From assembly GCA_905160935.1 (NCBI GenBank), contig CAJHZI010000495.1, positions 1,264,501-1,328,500 of the forward strand: 64,000 bases of DNA, written 5' to 3'. Positions within the stretch are counted from its first letter, which is position 1. Each line of letters starts with the position of its first letter. This document shows positions 1 through 13,146 of this stretch, in pieces. A model generated the notes under the pieces. The model was not told the DNA's origin. It saw only the letters and a program-made list of their open reading frames with translations, and did no database searches. A program made the translations under genes and the position numbers. Origin of the DNA: Enchytraeus crypticus (lineage: Eukaryota; Annelida; Clitellata; Enchytraeida; Enchytraeidae).

Positions 1-292
1 ATAATTTTCTTCCCCGTGTTGTGTCCGGGTTGTTTGAAGAATTGACGAACCGGTGACTGCACGTGTCGTAGAAGACGACTAAAACACTAAGATCTATACC
101 AACGTCAGAAAGGGCATTCGGTTGATTAGCGCCTAGGCTCCAGAAATTGCTACAAAAATTTAAACGAATGGAAATCTCAAATAGGGGATTGGCTGGTGAT
201 GTGGTGTAGGACAGAGAGGATATGAGACAGTCTATTTCGTATCCCGACCCTGGTTAAACTGGGATTTTAGAGAAGATAATGAAGATGATTCA
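1..292 (+). repeat. Dispersed repeat family B, copy 1
   Basis: Copy of a dispersed, probably retroposed repeat. In this orientation it runs from a GCACGTGTCGT segment through AAAGGGCATTCGGTTG and a TATCCCGACCCTGGTTAAAC segment to an imperfect GAAGATGATT tail. The same segments recur, mostly on the other strand, near 9303, 14690, 28930, 32908, 41681 and 45820. It lies in the intron upstream of the first visible MTHFD1-like exon. The (ATG)n-type tail suggests a LINE or SINE 3' end; the family is unnamed here. Confidence 0.75.
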
Positions 293-308
293 ATAATATT
301 CTGATTAG

Positions 309-2666
309 ATCGGACACTGCGGCAGAGCTGGAGGTGGTTCGACAGAAGTCGTTGGCTGCTGGAGCATTCGACGCTGTTGTGTGCAATCACTGGGCTAGAG
401 GCGGCGAGGGCGCCTTAGGGTTGGCTGTAGCCGTGGAGAAAGCCGTGCAGCAGCCGAGCGCTTTCAAGTTCCTATATGATCTCAGTGTAATATATTATTA
501 CCTTATTTTGTATTTTATTTATTTAGTATTGCTTCTATCAATTTTTGTCATTGAACGCTTTATTTACAATAATAATTTAAATATCACGTATTTTAGTGAA
601 ACGATCAACCATGTTGATATCTATTACTTGTTATACCACATGTTTAAACCGTTAGGCAATTTAGTCCAGTTTCCATGTAACGAGTCGTGTGAATGTACGA
701 GATTTTACTCTCAGATCAGCGTGGCCGGGAATCGATTCCAAAAGATTTCTATTCACCTCAAGATCTGATTGATTGATTGATTGATTGATGATACAGTTGC
801 CGCTGGAGCAAAAGATCGAGGTGATTGCTAAGGAGATTTATGGAGCCGATGGGATTGAGCTTCTTCCAGAGGCGAAGAAGAGCCTGGAGCTCTACACCAA
901 ACAGGTAGCGTTCTTCTGCTTGTACCAAACAGGTAGCGTTCTTCTGCTTGTACCAAACAGGTAGCGTTCTTCTGCTTGTACCAAACAGGTAGCGTTCTTT
1001 TGCTTGTACCAAACAGGTAGCGTTCTTCTGCTTGTACCAAACAGGTAGCGTTCTTCTGCTTGTACCAAACAGGTAACGTTCTTCTACTTGTACCAAACAG
1101 GTGGCGTTCTTCTGCTTGTACCAAACAGGTAGCATTATTCTGCTTGTACAGTACTTACTAAGCACTTGACTTTTTCAGCTTTTTAAACTATTTTAACAGT
1201 TGTCCGGTAAATATTTGCACAAAATATTACAAATGATTGATTAAGATATTGTTTGATGATTGATTGATATTGAGTGATTGATTATTACTGAAAAATGTTG
1301 GTAACTTATCTACATTAATAACTAGGATCCTCTTGTCTATATCATGTGGTTGATTGAATGATTGATTGATTGATTGATTGATGGTTGTTTAGTCGGTTGG
1401 TTGATGGGTGAGTTAGTTGGTGGATTGATTGATTGAGATTGTTTAATTGATTGATTGATGTAACAGGGTTTTGGTAACCTACCTATATGCATGGCCAAGA
1501 CCCACCTGTCTCTATCACACGACGGTAACCTGAAGGGAGCTCCCACTGGATTTACTCTGCCCATCAGAGACGCTAGAGCGAGCGTTGGCGCCGGGTTCAT
1601 CTACCCTCTCGTCGGATCTGTAAGTAGAACACTTCTTAGTGAAGTTATGTGCTCACCACGTGGCGAGATGGCCGTGATTTATTTGTTTAATTTAGTGACT
1701 TGTGTGTCATGCGAATTAAAAAACCAGCTGCCATCAGATCCTCATATTGTGGCTACTTAAAGCACCCTCTTTGCTGCTTAAAGTACCCTCCTATTTACCT
1801 GTGGCTACTTAAAATACTCTCTTTGCTGCTTAAAATACCCTCTTATTTACCTGTGGCTACTTAAAATACCCTCTTTGCTGCTTAAAATACCCTCCTATTT
1901 ACCTGTGGCTACTTAAAATACTCTCTTTGCTGCTTAAGATACCCTCCTATTTACCTGTGGCTACTTAAAATACTCTCTTTGCTGCTTAAGATACCCTCCT
2001 ATTTACCTATGGCTACTTAAAATACTCTCTTTGCTGCTTAAAATACCCTCCTATTTACCTGTGGCTACTTAAAATACCCTCTTTGCTGCTTAAAATACCC
2101 TCCTATTTACCTGTGGCTACTTAAAATACTCTCTTGGCTGCTTAAGATACCGTCCTATTTACCTGTGGCTACTTAAAAAACCCTCTCATTGACCTGTGGC
2201 TACTTAACAAAATCTTAATTGCTTAGTGTCATGCTTACTATGAAGAGCAACTGGTGGAATGAACAAAACGTTCTTGCTAGGGTTATGTTTTAGATGATAT
2301 TTACCAAAATTTCAACTGCCATTCAGTGGCCTATACAGTTTAATTTTATTTTTTACATTTTATTAATGAATTGCAACAAAATATTAAAGAATGAATATTA
2401 ATATTCTATGTTGATAAGTACAGTACTGGGATTCAAGGGAAGGTAGTGATGATGATTAAGTTCGGTACAGTGTATGTCCAATATACGTGTAATTGTGAGT
2501 TTATTTTTGTTACATTTGTACACTGTTAGTTGGCAGTTATCTGTGTAACTTTAGCATTGTTTAATTTTATTTACAGATGCCAACCATGCCTGGTCTACCA
2601 ACTCGACCTTGTATATACGACATTGACCTCAACCTTGAGAATGGAGAGATCCAAGGATTGTCCTAA
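309..2666 (+). CDS. MTHFD1: C1-tetrahydrofolate synthase, C-terminal exons (formate-THF ligase domain)
   Basis: 3' end of a trifunctional C1-THF synthase (MTHFD1 or mitochondrial MTHFD1L), the enzyme that makes 10-formyl-THF from formate, ATP and THF. Exons: 309-486, 797-904, 1467-1619 and 2577-2666 (stop TAA at 2664). Phases agree and all introns are GT-AG. Visible ligase-family blocks are [20 protein letters not shown], then [19 protein letters not shown], then [18 protein letters not shown], then [20 protein letters not shown], ending [10 protein letters not shown]...DIDL. The N-terminal part, with the nucleotide-binding loop and any dehydrogenase/cyclohydrolase domain, lies left of the window. 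MTHFD1 versus MTHFD1L cannot be decided from the C-terminus. The donor of exon 797-904 is the seed of a 28-bp minisatellite. Confidence 0.93.
592..770 (-). mobile_element. tRNA-like SINE family D, copy 1
   Basis: Shares long stretches with 53045-53230 and partly with 15776-15880 (GATCAACCATGTTGATATCT, TTTACTCTCAGATCAGCGTGG, then a Pol III B-box-like stretch, TCRAATCCC type, on the minus strand, then TTCACCTCA-GATCTG). Here the B box is mutated. It is followed directly by (TTGA)n, which runs into the acceptor of the exon at 797. Calling it a SINE is inference from the B box and dispersed copies. Confidence 0.6.
905..1150 (+). repeat. 28-bp minisatellite carrying splice-donor copies (MTHFD1-like intron)
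   Basis: Nine units at exact 28-bp spacing, starting at 905, 933, 961, 989, 1017, 1045, 1073, 1101 and 1129. The unit starts GTAGCGTTCTTCTGCTTGTA and ends CCAAACAG. The end of exon 797-904 (ACCAAACAG, donor GTAGCG) is identical to the unit boundary, so every unit repeats the exon end and donor. 28 is not a multiple of 3, and a TAG appears within three units, so use of distal donors would shift frame or truncate. Confidence 0.95.
1751..2212. repeat. 52-bp minisatellite
   Basis: About nine units of 52 bp (GGCTACTTAAAATA... starting at 1751, 1803, 1855, 1907, 1959, 2011, 2063, 2115 and 2167), then a partial copy. Each unit holds two related halves (GGCTACTTAAAATACCCTC and TTGCTGCTTAAAATACCCTC). 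It lies in the last visible intron of the MTHFD1-like gene and shows no relation to the exon ends. Confidence 0.9.
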
Positions 2667-4965
2667 ATCATGCTTGCCTGCTACTAAATCATGATTTACT
2701 GCTACTTAATCATGATTTAGCAATAGATCGCGAGTGAAAGATGCCTTAAAGAAACTTCCAAATCTGTTATTCCGTACTATTTTTTCTTGTATTATTCCGT
2801 TCTCCAAGCATTGATACAATTAATATAATAGTTTTGTTAACTAATGCGTTATTTTTGTAGTTTTTGTGAGCTCTATTACTAATCGTGTCAACAGGTGAAC
2901 CACTTAGTTCAATTTATCAGAAATGTATTGTAGTGATTCGAGAATCGTCATTGGAGTGATTCTGGAATATTCAGACTAGGAAGCGGTAATGAAATCACAC
3001 GAATGATCATTGTATCGCAAAAGTTTAATGACTGATTGAATTGTCACCGTGTGAAATTGATGCCAGTGCTTTGTGCTGATTGTCAGACGAGAGGCATCGT
3101 TGATGCTTGTAGCATCTAATATAGTTTAGGCTGAGCCCGTGACTTGTTGGTATGTTTTTCGAGAGCGGATCAGTACATTCAGGGTTCAAATCCAGTGTTC
3201 AATCTGTCACTGACATGCTATCGAGCAGAAAACTGACGTTAAACTTGGCTTTAGTTTTTGAAGCCTTTCATTGAGCTGAGCCGGCAGCATGTCGGTAAAT
3301 TCTGGCTTTGTGGATCAGTTGGTGCTGGATTTAAATCCAGTGATCAACCCGTCACGGAAATGCTTTAACTAGGAACATCTGCGCGTGATTGCATCAAAGT
3401 AGTGTGAACTTTTTTAATGTCAGTATTGCTGTTATTAGGTGCAGTGTCGAACTACAAAGTGCAAGATATACATATCTTCGCAAAATTCGTTGAAGGTTTC
3501 AGAATTCATCTCAAAGTTTGCATTTATTACTCTTGCCAATGTCAATCAATGCTATTCATTGCTATTAAACTGTTAAAGTTTAGCACTTCTATTATTTAGT
3601 TAGCACTAAGAATATTCAATGATCATATCACTTATTAAATACATCTAATAATTTGGCTTAAGCTTTACTGTACTGACGCTATTCACTATTGTAAGTAGTA
3701 AATATAGTTTTTGCGCTGATGATAATATTTTGTGCCTACTTCTGAAACTCTTTTAAAGTTTTAAACCAGACATACTAAGTGAATGCAGAATATATATATA
3801 TCAAGTTTTAAATAAATTAGATCAATTCTCTGACAAATCTGATTGCAAGCTTCTGCTGTAGTTACTGCCATTGATACTAGACCGTTGTCCATGACAATAC
3901 CGAAAAATATTAAGTCAAATAAATTAGTGCAAACTGATGACTTCCGCATAGTGGATATTAGTGGTGCAATCCAATTGAACAAATAACTTTAACAACCTAT
4001 TGGTGTTGGTATTAAAGTGTCAACTATCGTTATTGAAAACCTTATGTCAATGTTGTTTAATAGAGCCGTAAAATAAAATAATCGTATCCTTAACAGATTC
4101 ACATATTTTACATAGTTGCTATAAAAGTTTACTTTTGTAGCATACCAGCTATTCTTTGGATATTTGATCATGTTAACATAACAGAGTAGATGTTATTGTA
4201 TAAATAAAGGGTTATTACAAAGAAAAGCAATGCTCAACTTTAATCTCGCTTTCTCTCTGCTTAAAACGAGCTGTTGCTCACTTCCGCGATATAATCAATC
4301 TCAAAAACTAAATAAAACAGTTTAGCTTTTCTCTTTTTATTTTAAATACCAACGACGCAATACATCACAAACAAGCACGACATGCCAGCATTGAATAACG
4401 CTCAAAACTTCACAATGTGTACTTCATACAAAACTTCTTATGCACAAAATACCTATAATGAATAATTATGTACAATTATAATTATTTAATATACGTTGCC
4501 AATGCACTAGGGAAAATATTTTAACGAACATGACTACATGCTCAGGGTGTCCACACAATATTAATGATGACGCAATGCTCTCGATTCATTGGAAAAATAG
4601 GGGGAAGTAAGTGGAAAAAGGTGCAGTACCTTAAAAATGGGAGGGGTGGAAAAAATACGTGGCGTGAGTTAGGCGGGGAGGGAAGCATACGTCGTTGCTC
4701 CTGGGGGATGGACGCCCCTGTATATACTCTTGTTGACCTGAATAGGGTCAATGGTAGTACCTTATAATCATGTGTCAAGTCCCACTATTTACTTAACTTA
4801 CTGTCGGGATGAAAAGTTACGATCATTTCGAATTTATAATCGCAAATGCAATTTGTTTCCCACGCTCAACTAAAGTAGCTTACTAAGAGATCATTACAAA
4901 TACAGCATTGAACGTTTAAACCTATCTGTACAGTAAGCAAGAACATTAACAGTACTGTCACACAG
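2667..4965. other. Intergenic DNA between convergent MTHFD1-like and IFT81 genes
   Basis: AT-rich DNA with no exon I can support. It should contain both 3' UTRs. It holds two divergent copies of a SINE related to family A (3150-3390). The short ORFs at 3417, 3761, 3989 and 4542-4778 have no recognisable family and no partner splice sites I could see. Confidence 0.7.
3150..3390 (+). mobile_element. Divergent tRNA-like SINE copies (family A relative)
   Basis: GCGGATCAGTACATTC, GGGTTCAAATCCAG (B-box-like), CTGTCACTGACATGC and AAAACTGACGTTAAAC occur in the same order as in family A at 5329 and 40853. A second, more eroded half-copy follows at 3285-3390. Related divergent copies are at 34851-34985 and, on the other strand, 44971-45093. 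Confidence 0.6.
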
Positions 4966-7900
4966 TTATATGATTAGCCTGTCTTCCATGTCTTCTCTAG
5001 CATTAAACCTATCGGCGCTGGGATAGTTTTCCCTTGGTTTACCGCTGAGATCCTGCTTTGCTTGCAGCAGACGTTCGAGATCCTTCCACATCTTGACCTG
5101 TTTACCACTGCCCTCCTGATTGTCCTTGAGGTTCCTCTGCCTCTCTCTCAAAGTCTTGCCCTGATTCTCTTGCTCCTGTATCTTCTTGCTGTAGACTTCC
5201 CTAGAAAACAACAGTCCAACGAATGTTAAACCCTCAGAATAATCTCGTTTGTGTTAATTTAAAATTTCACTACTTGAAGCTGCACACACTGAGCTATTTT
5301 GGCATGAAATCATAGTTTAGTCTCACTCATTGGCTGGAGCCAGTGGCGATGTTGGTAAGATATTCGACCGTGGATCAGTATGCGCGGGGTTAAAATCCTG
5401 GGCCCGCCCGTCACTGACATCGCTTTCGGGTGAGAAAACTGACGTTAACATTAGCCTTACCTTGCTTACCTTACTCGTTAATGTCAGGAAGAACCATAAT
5501 GCTTATAAAGGACTTCAATATACCTCAGAGATTTCCTCTTCTCGGTGGAGTCGCTGGATTTGTAGGACTTAGACTCGCTGTTGATGGACTCCTGTTGTGT
5601 CTGCAGCATATTGGTCATAAAGGTCATGTAGTGGTAGCGAGACTCCTCTGCTGAAATCTCCTCACGGTACGCTCTCACCTCCTGACCACAACAACAACAA
5701 CAGCAACAACAACATGAATAATATAGCTAATAAAAAGCTAATGTTAGCGTCAGTTTCCTCACTCGAAAGCGATGTCAGTGACGGGAGAGCCTAGGATTTA
5801 CAGATAATACAGTAAGAATAACTTCTTTGTAATTCAATAAGAACTCTTTTTCAGCTTTTACTTAAACGAAGTCTCTGTTTATCTTATTTTTAAGCCCAGG
5901 ACCCTATACAAATCAGGGCATTTGAAGAAAGTTATTATTATTATATAATAATAAATTTACATAAATTACTAAATCGATATATTAAAATTTTGATGACGGC
6001 ATCATTTCTTGGCTAGTATCACACGGGATATCATCCCAATTACAATCATCCAATGATTACTAAGTTTATATGTTCGAATGACTTTGGCTTTGCCATATCT
6101 AAACAGCTCAATTTAGTTTTTGAATGTCTAAATTGCACAGTGAATAAATGCGTTAGCTAACATCATGAATTTTAAATGGCTGTTCCCGAAGTCCTGAGAT
6201 CAATTCCCGGTAGAGCTGATCAGAGAGTAAAATCTCAATCAATAAGCTTTACATCAGTTTGTCAGTGTCCTTATTTATAGGATTTATTACAAAGGAATAG
6301 CTTCTACTCAACCATCATTTATTTTCTTTGACACAAAACTAAGGAAGAAAACTAAGCCTTCAAAATTAAATCAAATCTTCATAACTGTAATGAGAATATA
6401 AAAAGAATTTCAACCTAAAATTTCTGTACTAGTACCGAGAGATTTAACATCTGAGAATGGAGTGTTTACTACAATGAAATGTCTATAGTCTATTGTTATA
6501 CACAAGACACAATGGTGTAACAACATATGTTAGCACAAGTCAGACCTGCTCTAGTGATGAACGATTGCTCTCCAGTCCGGCAATCAGGGAATCATAGGCT
6601 GCCTTTCTCTGATTGTGTTCTATCTCCAAATCCTATCAATCAATCAATTATATAATCAATCAACTAGTAAATCATTCAATAAGTCAATCTTGGTTGCTTA
6701 TTTTATTGTATTTCCTCCTTCCTCTCCATTATAATTAGTAATCGTTGCCTTTGATAGCATACTGATTGCCACCAGCACAGATTCAAGAATAACCTTCCGA
6801 TCCTCTTGGAGATTTTTTTTGCATTCAAAGCTGTCAGTACTTGGTCTTATACGGTGTTCACCCATCCTTTAACTAACCACCCTCTACATAGCTTAACTTT
6901 GTTCATTTACATGCAGCTAAACAAAGTGCGCTAATTCCCACCCCATTTGGTAACTGTGATGACTGCTTGCAGGCCATCCAGACCACATCATAGAAACTCT
7001 ATCTCTGCAGACAGAAACAAACTGCGCTCGAGATTAGCAGTGAAGCTTTTAAAGTGTTCAAAAGCAGGATGGTCGATAGTTGCTTCAAATCCAGACTACC
7101 CCAATCATCGTAACCCTGGCAACAGGAAACTAACGCTACACTCAGAGATTGGATTTGAAAAGCTCCATAGGAAAATTGAGCAATAATAATTGAATGAATG
7201 TAGAACTGGACCTTCTGTCAGAGAGGGCAGAGCTGTTTAATGATTGACGTGTTACTAACCTGAGCCTGTTGCCTGAGAGGGCGGGGCTCTTTAATGATTG
7301 GCGTGAGACTAACCTGAGCCTGTTGCCTGAGGGGGCGGAGCTCTTTAATGATTGGCGAGCGACTAACCTGAGCTTATTGCCTGAGAGCGCGGAACTCTTT
7401 AATGATTGGCGTGAGACTAACCGGAGCATGTTGCCTGAGAGGGCAGAGTTATTTAATGATTAGCGTGAGACTAACCGGAGCATGTTGCCTGAGAGGGCAG
7501 AGCTATTTAATGATTGGCGTGAGACTAACCTGAGCCTGTTGCCTAAGTGGGCGGGGCTCTTCAATGATTGGCGTGAGACTAACCTGAACCTGTTACCTGA
7601 GAGAGCGGGGCTCTTTAATGATTGGCGTGAGACTAACCTGAACCTGTTACCTGAGAGGGCGGAGCTCTTTGATGATTGACGTAAGACTAACCTGAGCCTG
7701 TTGCCTAAGTGGATGGAGCTCTTTAATGATTGGCGTGAGACTAACATGAGCCTGTTGCCTGAGAGGGGGAGCTTTTTTAATGATTGGCGTGAGACTAACC
7801 TGAGCCTGTTGCCTAAGTGGGCGTAGCTCTTTAATTATTGACGTGGGACTAACCTGAGCCTGTTGCCTGAGTGGGCGGAGCTCTTTGATGACTGGCGCAA

Positions 7901-10900
7901 GACTCTCTTTCTTGCTGGCGATACGATTGTTGAGCTGCTGAACCATATGTGAGATGTCCTCCAGTGTCTTCCCCTTCAGCTCGTCTTTCTCGCTCTTCAG
8001 AGCTGACACTGACTCCAGGGCGTCTTGTGTATCACGGAATCCTGCCACACCTTTCTTTCTCTCCTGTGCGGACTGTATAAATAAGTAAAACAATTATTGT
8101 CGTGCGAATTAATTATAAAACTTCGGTTTCACTAAAACAGTAATTTACTGTTACCTTAATCTTTGTGACGGTAGCTCGAGTGTGTCGAGTCGTCTTGAAG
8201 AGAAGCCTTGTGCTTTGAACATTGACGTTAAACACACTATAACCTATTGTTGAGCGAATTAGTTCAATTACTGCGCAATTACCAGTTTAACTACCAGTAA
8301 TTTACTGTTACATTAATCTTTGTAACGGTAGCTGGAGTGTGTCGAGTCGTCTTGAAGTGAAGCCTTGTGCTTCTGAACCTTGACGTTAATACACTACAGT
8401 CTACCTACCACTGTCGTGCGGAATTTTAAATGTGGCTTAAATTTCTAAATCAAAAGTAAAATTTATATAAAGTACAGCCTTTCATTGGTAAATGTATTAA
8501 TCAAATAATAGAATATCAATTGCGATATTTCAACTAAAAACAATATAGGAGCAATGTACCACACCTCTTTTAGAAAACCCACACCTTATTGTGTCCCTGA
8601 TAATAACAATAGGATTTTTTCATTTCATAAATATTACACTAATGATGTTCTGCCTTACTAAGTGATTTATATGCCCAGGATTATGGTAGTAATAAAATCA
8701 CAATAAAATTAAAATATTAAACTTAAACACTTACATTTAACCAAAACATTACAATAGGCCTACATTAAATAATTAAATGAAATTAAAACAGTATTAATAA
8801 TAATGAAATGCTAACAGAGTATCACAATAAAATCTTAACTTACATATTTTAAATTCCACAAAATAGATTTACATGTATATTTAAACATTTTTAACTTACC
8901 AAACTGTCGTCAATTTTTCCATATTTCATCTTCAGAATTTCTTCAGTTCTCACCAGCACTCCTGCTTCAGCGCGTAGCTCAGCTAAATCCTGCCTCTTCT
9001 CCTTGTACACTGTGTTCTTAGACCTCAACTTGTTCACGTATCTCTTAAACTGTATCAGTAAAAAAAAATCAGCTAACTCCTGCCTCTTCTCCTGTGTTCT
9101 AAGTGCTCTTAGATCTAAGTTTACTCGCATTTCTCGTAAATTTATACACCAGACTCTTGATCAGAATCATTTTAATTATTGAGAACACTATCACAGTAGC
9201 AGAGTTTTGATTGGTGCAACAAGCGGCTAACGGATTAACTAATTCACTATGGTGATGTCAACTGACTGAATGACTGCCTTACTCACTTACTCATAGTTAA
9301 CTCATCATCATCACTATCATCCTCCCTTGAATTCCACTTTAACCAGGGTCGGGATACAAATAGACTGTCTCAAATCCTCTCTGTCCTGCACCACACCACC
9401 AGCCAATCCCCTACTTGAGACTTTCCTGATAGCTGACTGATTGATTTATATATATATATTGATTGATTGAGAGCGATCACATCCTAACCTCGTCACCTCT
9501 CAGTATTTCCTCTCCTTCCCCGTGCTTTACTTTCTTTCTCTTCTCCTCGTAGAGAGCCTCTGCTTTAGCTACCTCGTCCCTTGTCTCTCGCAGCAGTTCT
9601 GCTGCTGACTCCTTCTTACGATGAATTATCGACGCCTGCAAATAATAAACTCACATCAATATCCAAATTCAATCAATCATTTTTATAGGTGCAGTTTCAA
9701 GTGTTCTCAAGTGTTCAATATAAGTTTTTTAAATTCTTAAATGTTCAGTACACTTAACGGCTTAATGTGAGTTCCTTTCCTAACAGAGCTTCTGCCGTGT
9801 AATGCCGGGTCTAGATTTTACAGACATGAAATGCTGTATAGCTACGTTTAACGGCTGTTTCTGTACACAAGTGATGACGTTTTGCTTTTCAGACCTACGC
9901 GCTATCAACACAGCCATCAACCAGTTTTTTTCTTCAGTCAATTGAAGTTAATATACAGATATTCATATAATAAAGATCACAAATATTAGTCACTTCTTAT
10001 TCTCTACAGTTATTTCATATAATAATCTGCAACAATTGAAATATCAGTGAATTATGCTGCATTCATCACACATGAAATTGTTAAAAGAACAAATGGTTTA
10101 CACTCTAGTCCCATCAACTATATATATTCTAAACATAGAAATTATGCTAAATTGTTAACACCATAATTCTACATTTCAAATATTGTTTAAAAAGTAGGCT
10201 GATTAATTGTGCCTCTGCAGTAGAATACGGTGAATACGCACCTGTTGTCTGAATAGAGACAACTTATCATCTCCAGGATCAGACCTCATCATCTTCTTCT
10301 CTATCAACTGATTCAATTCAGCATTCATGTCTCGGATCTGATCATACACAGCGCTTGATGTAGTCTTTATACATGATCAACTTACCATAAAGCTTCAGTA
10401 ATAGCATGAAGTAAAAGCCTCAGATTCTATTCAGTTTTATTATAATATATAAAATTAAAATGGATTTTAAATAATCTGAGAACTAAGAATTTTAAAACGT
10501 TCATCATATTATTTGCAAGTCATACGTCTTTAATTATTACATATATGGCAATTTTTGTTAATTTATAAGATGGCAGATAGTTTAAGAATAACTAAATTCC
10601 AATTTTAATTCTAAATTTTACAATCTAAATTTTAATTCTTTAGCTAAACTCTAGATCTAAATTCAATAATATAAATTCTAATTCTTTAGATAAACTCTAG
10701 AGCTAACTTCTAAATTCTAAATTCTGAGGATAAATAAATTCTGATGAAGTCAAACCGGAACCAACTTTTCTGTTGATGGCGTCCAGGTCGGACTGTCCCA
10801 TGGCGGGCTCAGATATGAGAGACTGCAGCTCCATGACGTGCTTCCTACGAGAGTCCAGTTCACTTGGAAGCTTTTCCTTCACGAGGTACGTGTTGACTCG

Positions 10901-13115
10901 CACTTCCTCCTCCAGGTTCTGTACGAGACCTGAGACATTGGCAAAATCAGCGTATGTCGCACTCATTCAAACATCGTTTAGCAACTTCATCAACAGTATT
11001 TAGACGAGCTAAACCACCATTGACTTTGACGTAGGGTACTCTTGCACAATGTGATGATGCATAGTTTGGCGTGGAGCACCACACAGTAACACTAAATTAA
11101 CTAAATAGCTACCATAACTGACTGAAATCACTTTCCAGTTATTTTAATGAATAAATATGCAAAATTTTAGTTAATAGGCATAAAATTTATTTAAATACCT
11201 GCTGGAGTGGTTCCTATCCCAGCTTGTTTAGCGTCCTTGATCTGCTGTTGTAGACGTTGCGTTCTTTGATTAAGCTGAATCAACTGTAAACAGTTGGAAA
11301 ACAGTAAAATATAAGTAAATCAGTTCATGCATACTGGCCTATCAATGGTAAACTCTGTAGTAAAAGTTTAATAGATGTAACATCAGCTATGCATACTGGC
11401 CTATCAATGATAAACTCAAAAGCCTATTAGATGTACTGCAGTCCCTATACTAAATAAAATCTTGAATTATCCATACAATAATCCGCATATCAATTTGTCA
11501 AGGCTCGATTCGATATATATTTTGAGTGTATTTGTATTTGTAATTGTATTTCTAGTAAAGTATTTCATAATACTGCAGGTTAAGTAAAGTTTTTAAGTAA
11601 ATCATCGACTGGTCGATGGACTACAAATTAGTTCGAATAACTGAACCCTTCGAATTGCTCTCAATTCGTCTATTCTTGAGATACTTTTAGTTAAGATTTA
11701 AAGTATTGAGTTTTATTTAAGTGAGATCCTAGGCGGTAGCTAAGCTAGGGCCAGTGACCAATGAGGGCATGCCTAAACAGGAAGTGAGAGAGATCCAAGA
11801 TGGAAGAGTGACAACACGGACGTAAAACGTGACAAGTTGAAGAGATCTAGGAGATTTTAAGTATCTCAAGAATAGACGAATTGAGAGCAATTCGAAGGGT
11901 TCAGTTATTCGAACTAATTTGTAGTCCATCGACCAGTCGATGAGAAAGGAGTGATTTTTTTAGAAGATCGAAGAGAGAAGAGAGTTCCATCGAAATATTC
12001 TAACCTAGGGATTATATTAGAAGGAATCCTAGTAGACGAATAGTCGAGAGGAAACTAGAGTAAAGTCTAGGAATTTATGCTAGAGTGCGTATTAGTAATT
12101 TGTACGTCAAAAGTAATCCTATGTAATATAAAGTACTTAATTTTGCGATAATTAAAGTGAACTATAATTAGATAGAAAGTATAATTTTAAGTTATATGTA
12201 ATTCGCTTACACGTGTTATTTGAAATCATTTTAATTTTCGTTTTACCATATATCCGTGCATTATTTTATTTCTTTTCATATTAAATTAATATTTAATTTA
12301 ATACAGTCATTGAAGTTATCAATCACTTAGTAAGATACCTAGATTCAGTCAAATCGAGGACAGGTAAAGATTCCAAAATAATAATTAGAGGCATATTATT
12401 AGGAATTTAAATCCTGGACCATTTGATGTCAGGTCCTCATTTTACCTCAGATTAAAAATAGTAGAATCAGGTTCCTTGACACAATTGATTTCTAAAGTAA
12501 TATTATCACAATGGAAGAGCTGGAAATTAAATGATTAAAGAGATATTCTTTTAAATAATTTGTCACTTAATCAGATCTCTATGAATACACAAAATGTTAC
12601 ACACAGTTATTGACCTGACTAATTCCATATAGAAATCGATTAAATATAATTGACCTTAAAAATTAATAATTTAAAGTTATAAACTTAAAACCTTATAATT
12701 ATGACTGTAATCGGCTGCTTCTCAGATTTATCAAAACGCAACCACGGTTCAACATATATTTAAATGTTGATAAGCAGCAACATATATAACCAAATCATAA
12801 TATATAATTTCAAAACAGCCGTAAATATTTAACTAAACTTCAAATAATTTTCGAGACTGCAGAAAATAACGAACTTGAACAATTTATAATAATACACCAC
12901 AGCAGTCAAGACTGCTGCCAATGTCTGGCTATATTTCTGCATCATATGGAAGCTAGAGTTATAGTTTCTACAGACTGTTTGATACCCTGTTTTCTGGGAA
13001 TTTTTTAAATTTATTTCTTTTAAATGTTTATTTCTATTTGTATTTGTCAGTGATTTCGTGTTGATGCTGAAATAAACACAAATCTCTCTCTCGCTCTCTC
13101 TCTCTTTCTCTCTCC

Positions 13116-13146
<31 letters not shown>

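Noticed and set aside
4542..4778. GC-richer patch with opposed ORFs as a small gene
   Set aside because: No recognisable family, no splice partners, and the two ORFs mirror each other; perhaps an old repeat.
7460..7747. 95-codon minus [20 protein letters not shown] repeats as coding
   Set aside because: It is the 54-bp array read in a frame other than IFT81's.
7212..7853. CRISPR-like regular spacing of GTTAGT motifs every 54 bp
   Set aside because: The whole 54-bp unit is repeated, not a repeat plus unique spacer, and it derives from the IFT81 exon end.
11729..11929. 66-codon ORF in the palindrome
   Set aside because: Translation of the right inverted-repeat arm and loop; no family resemblance.
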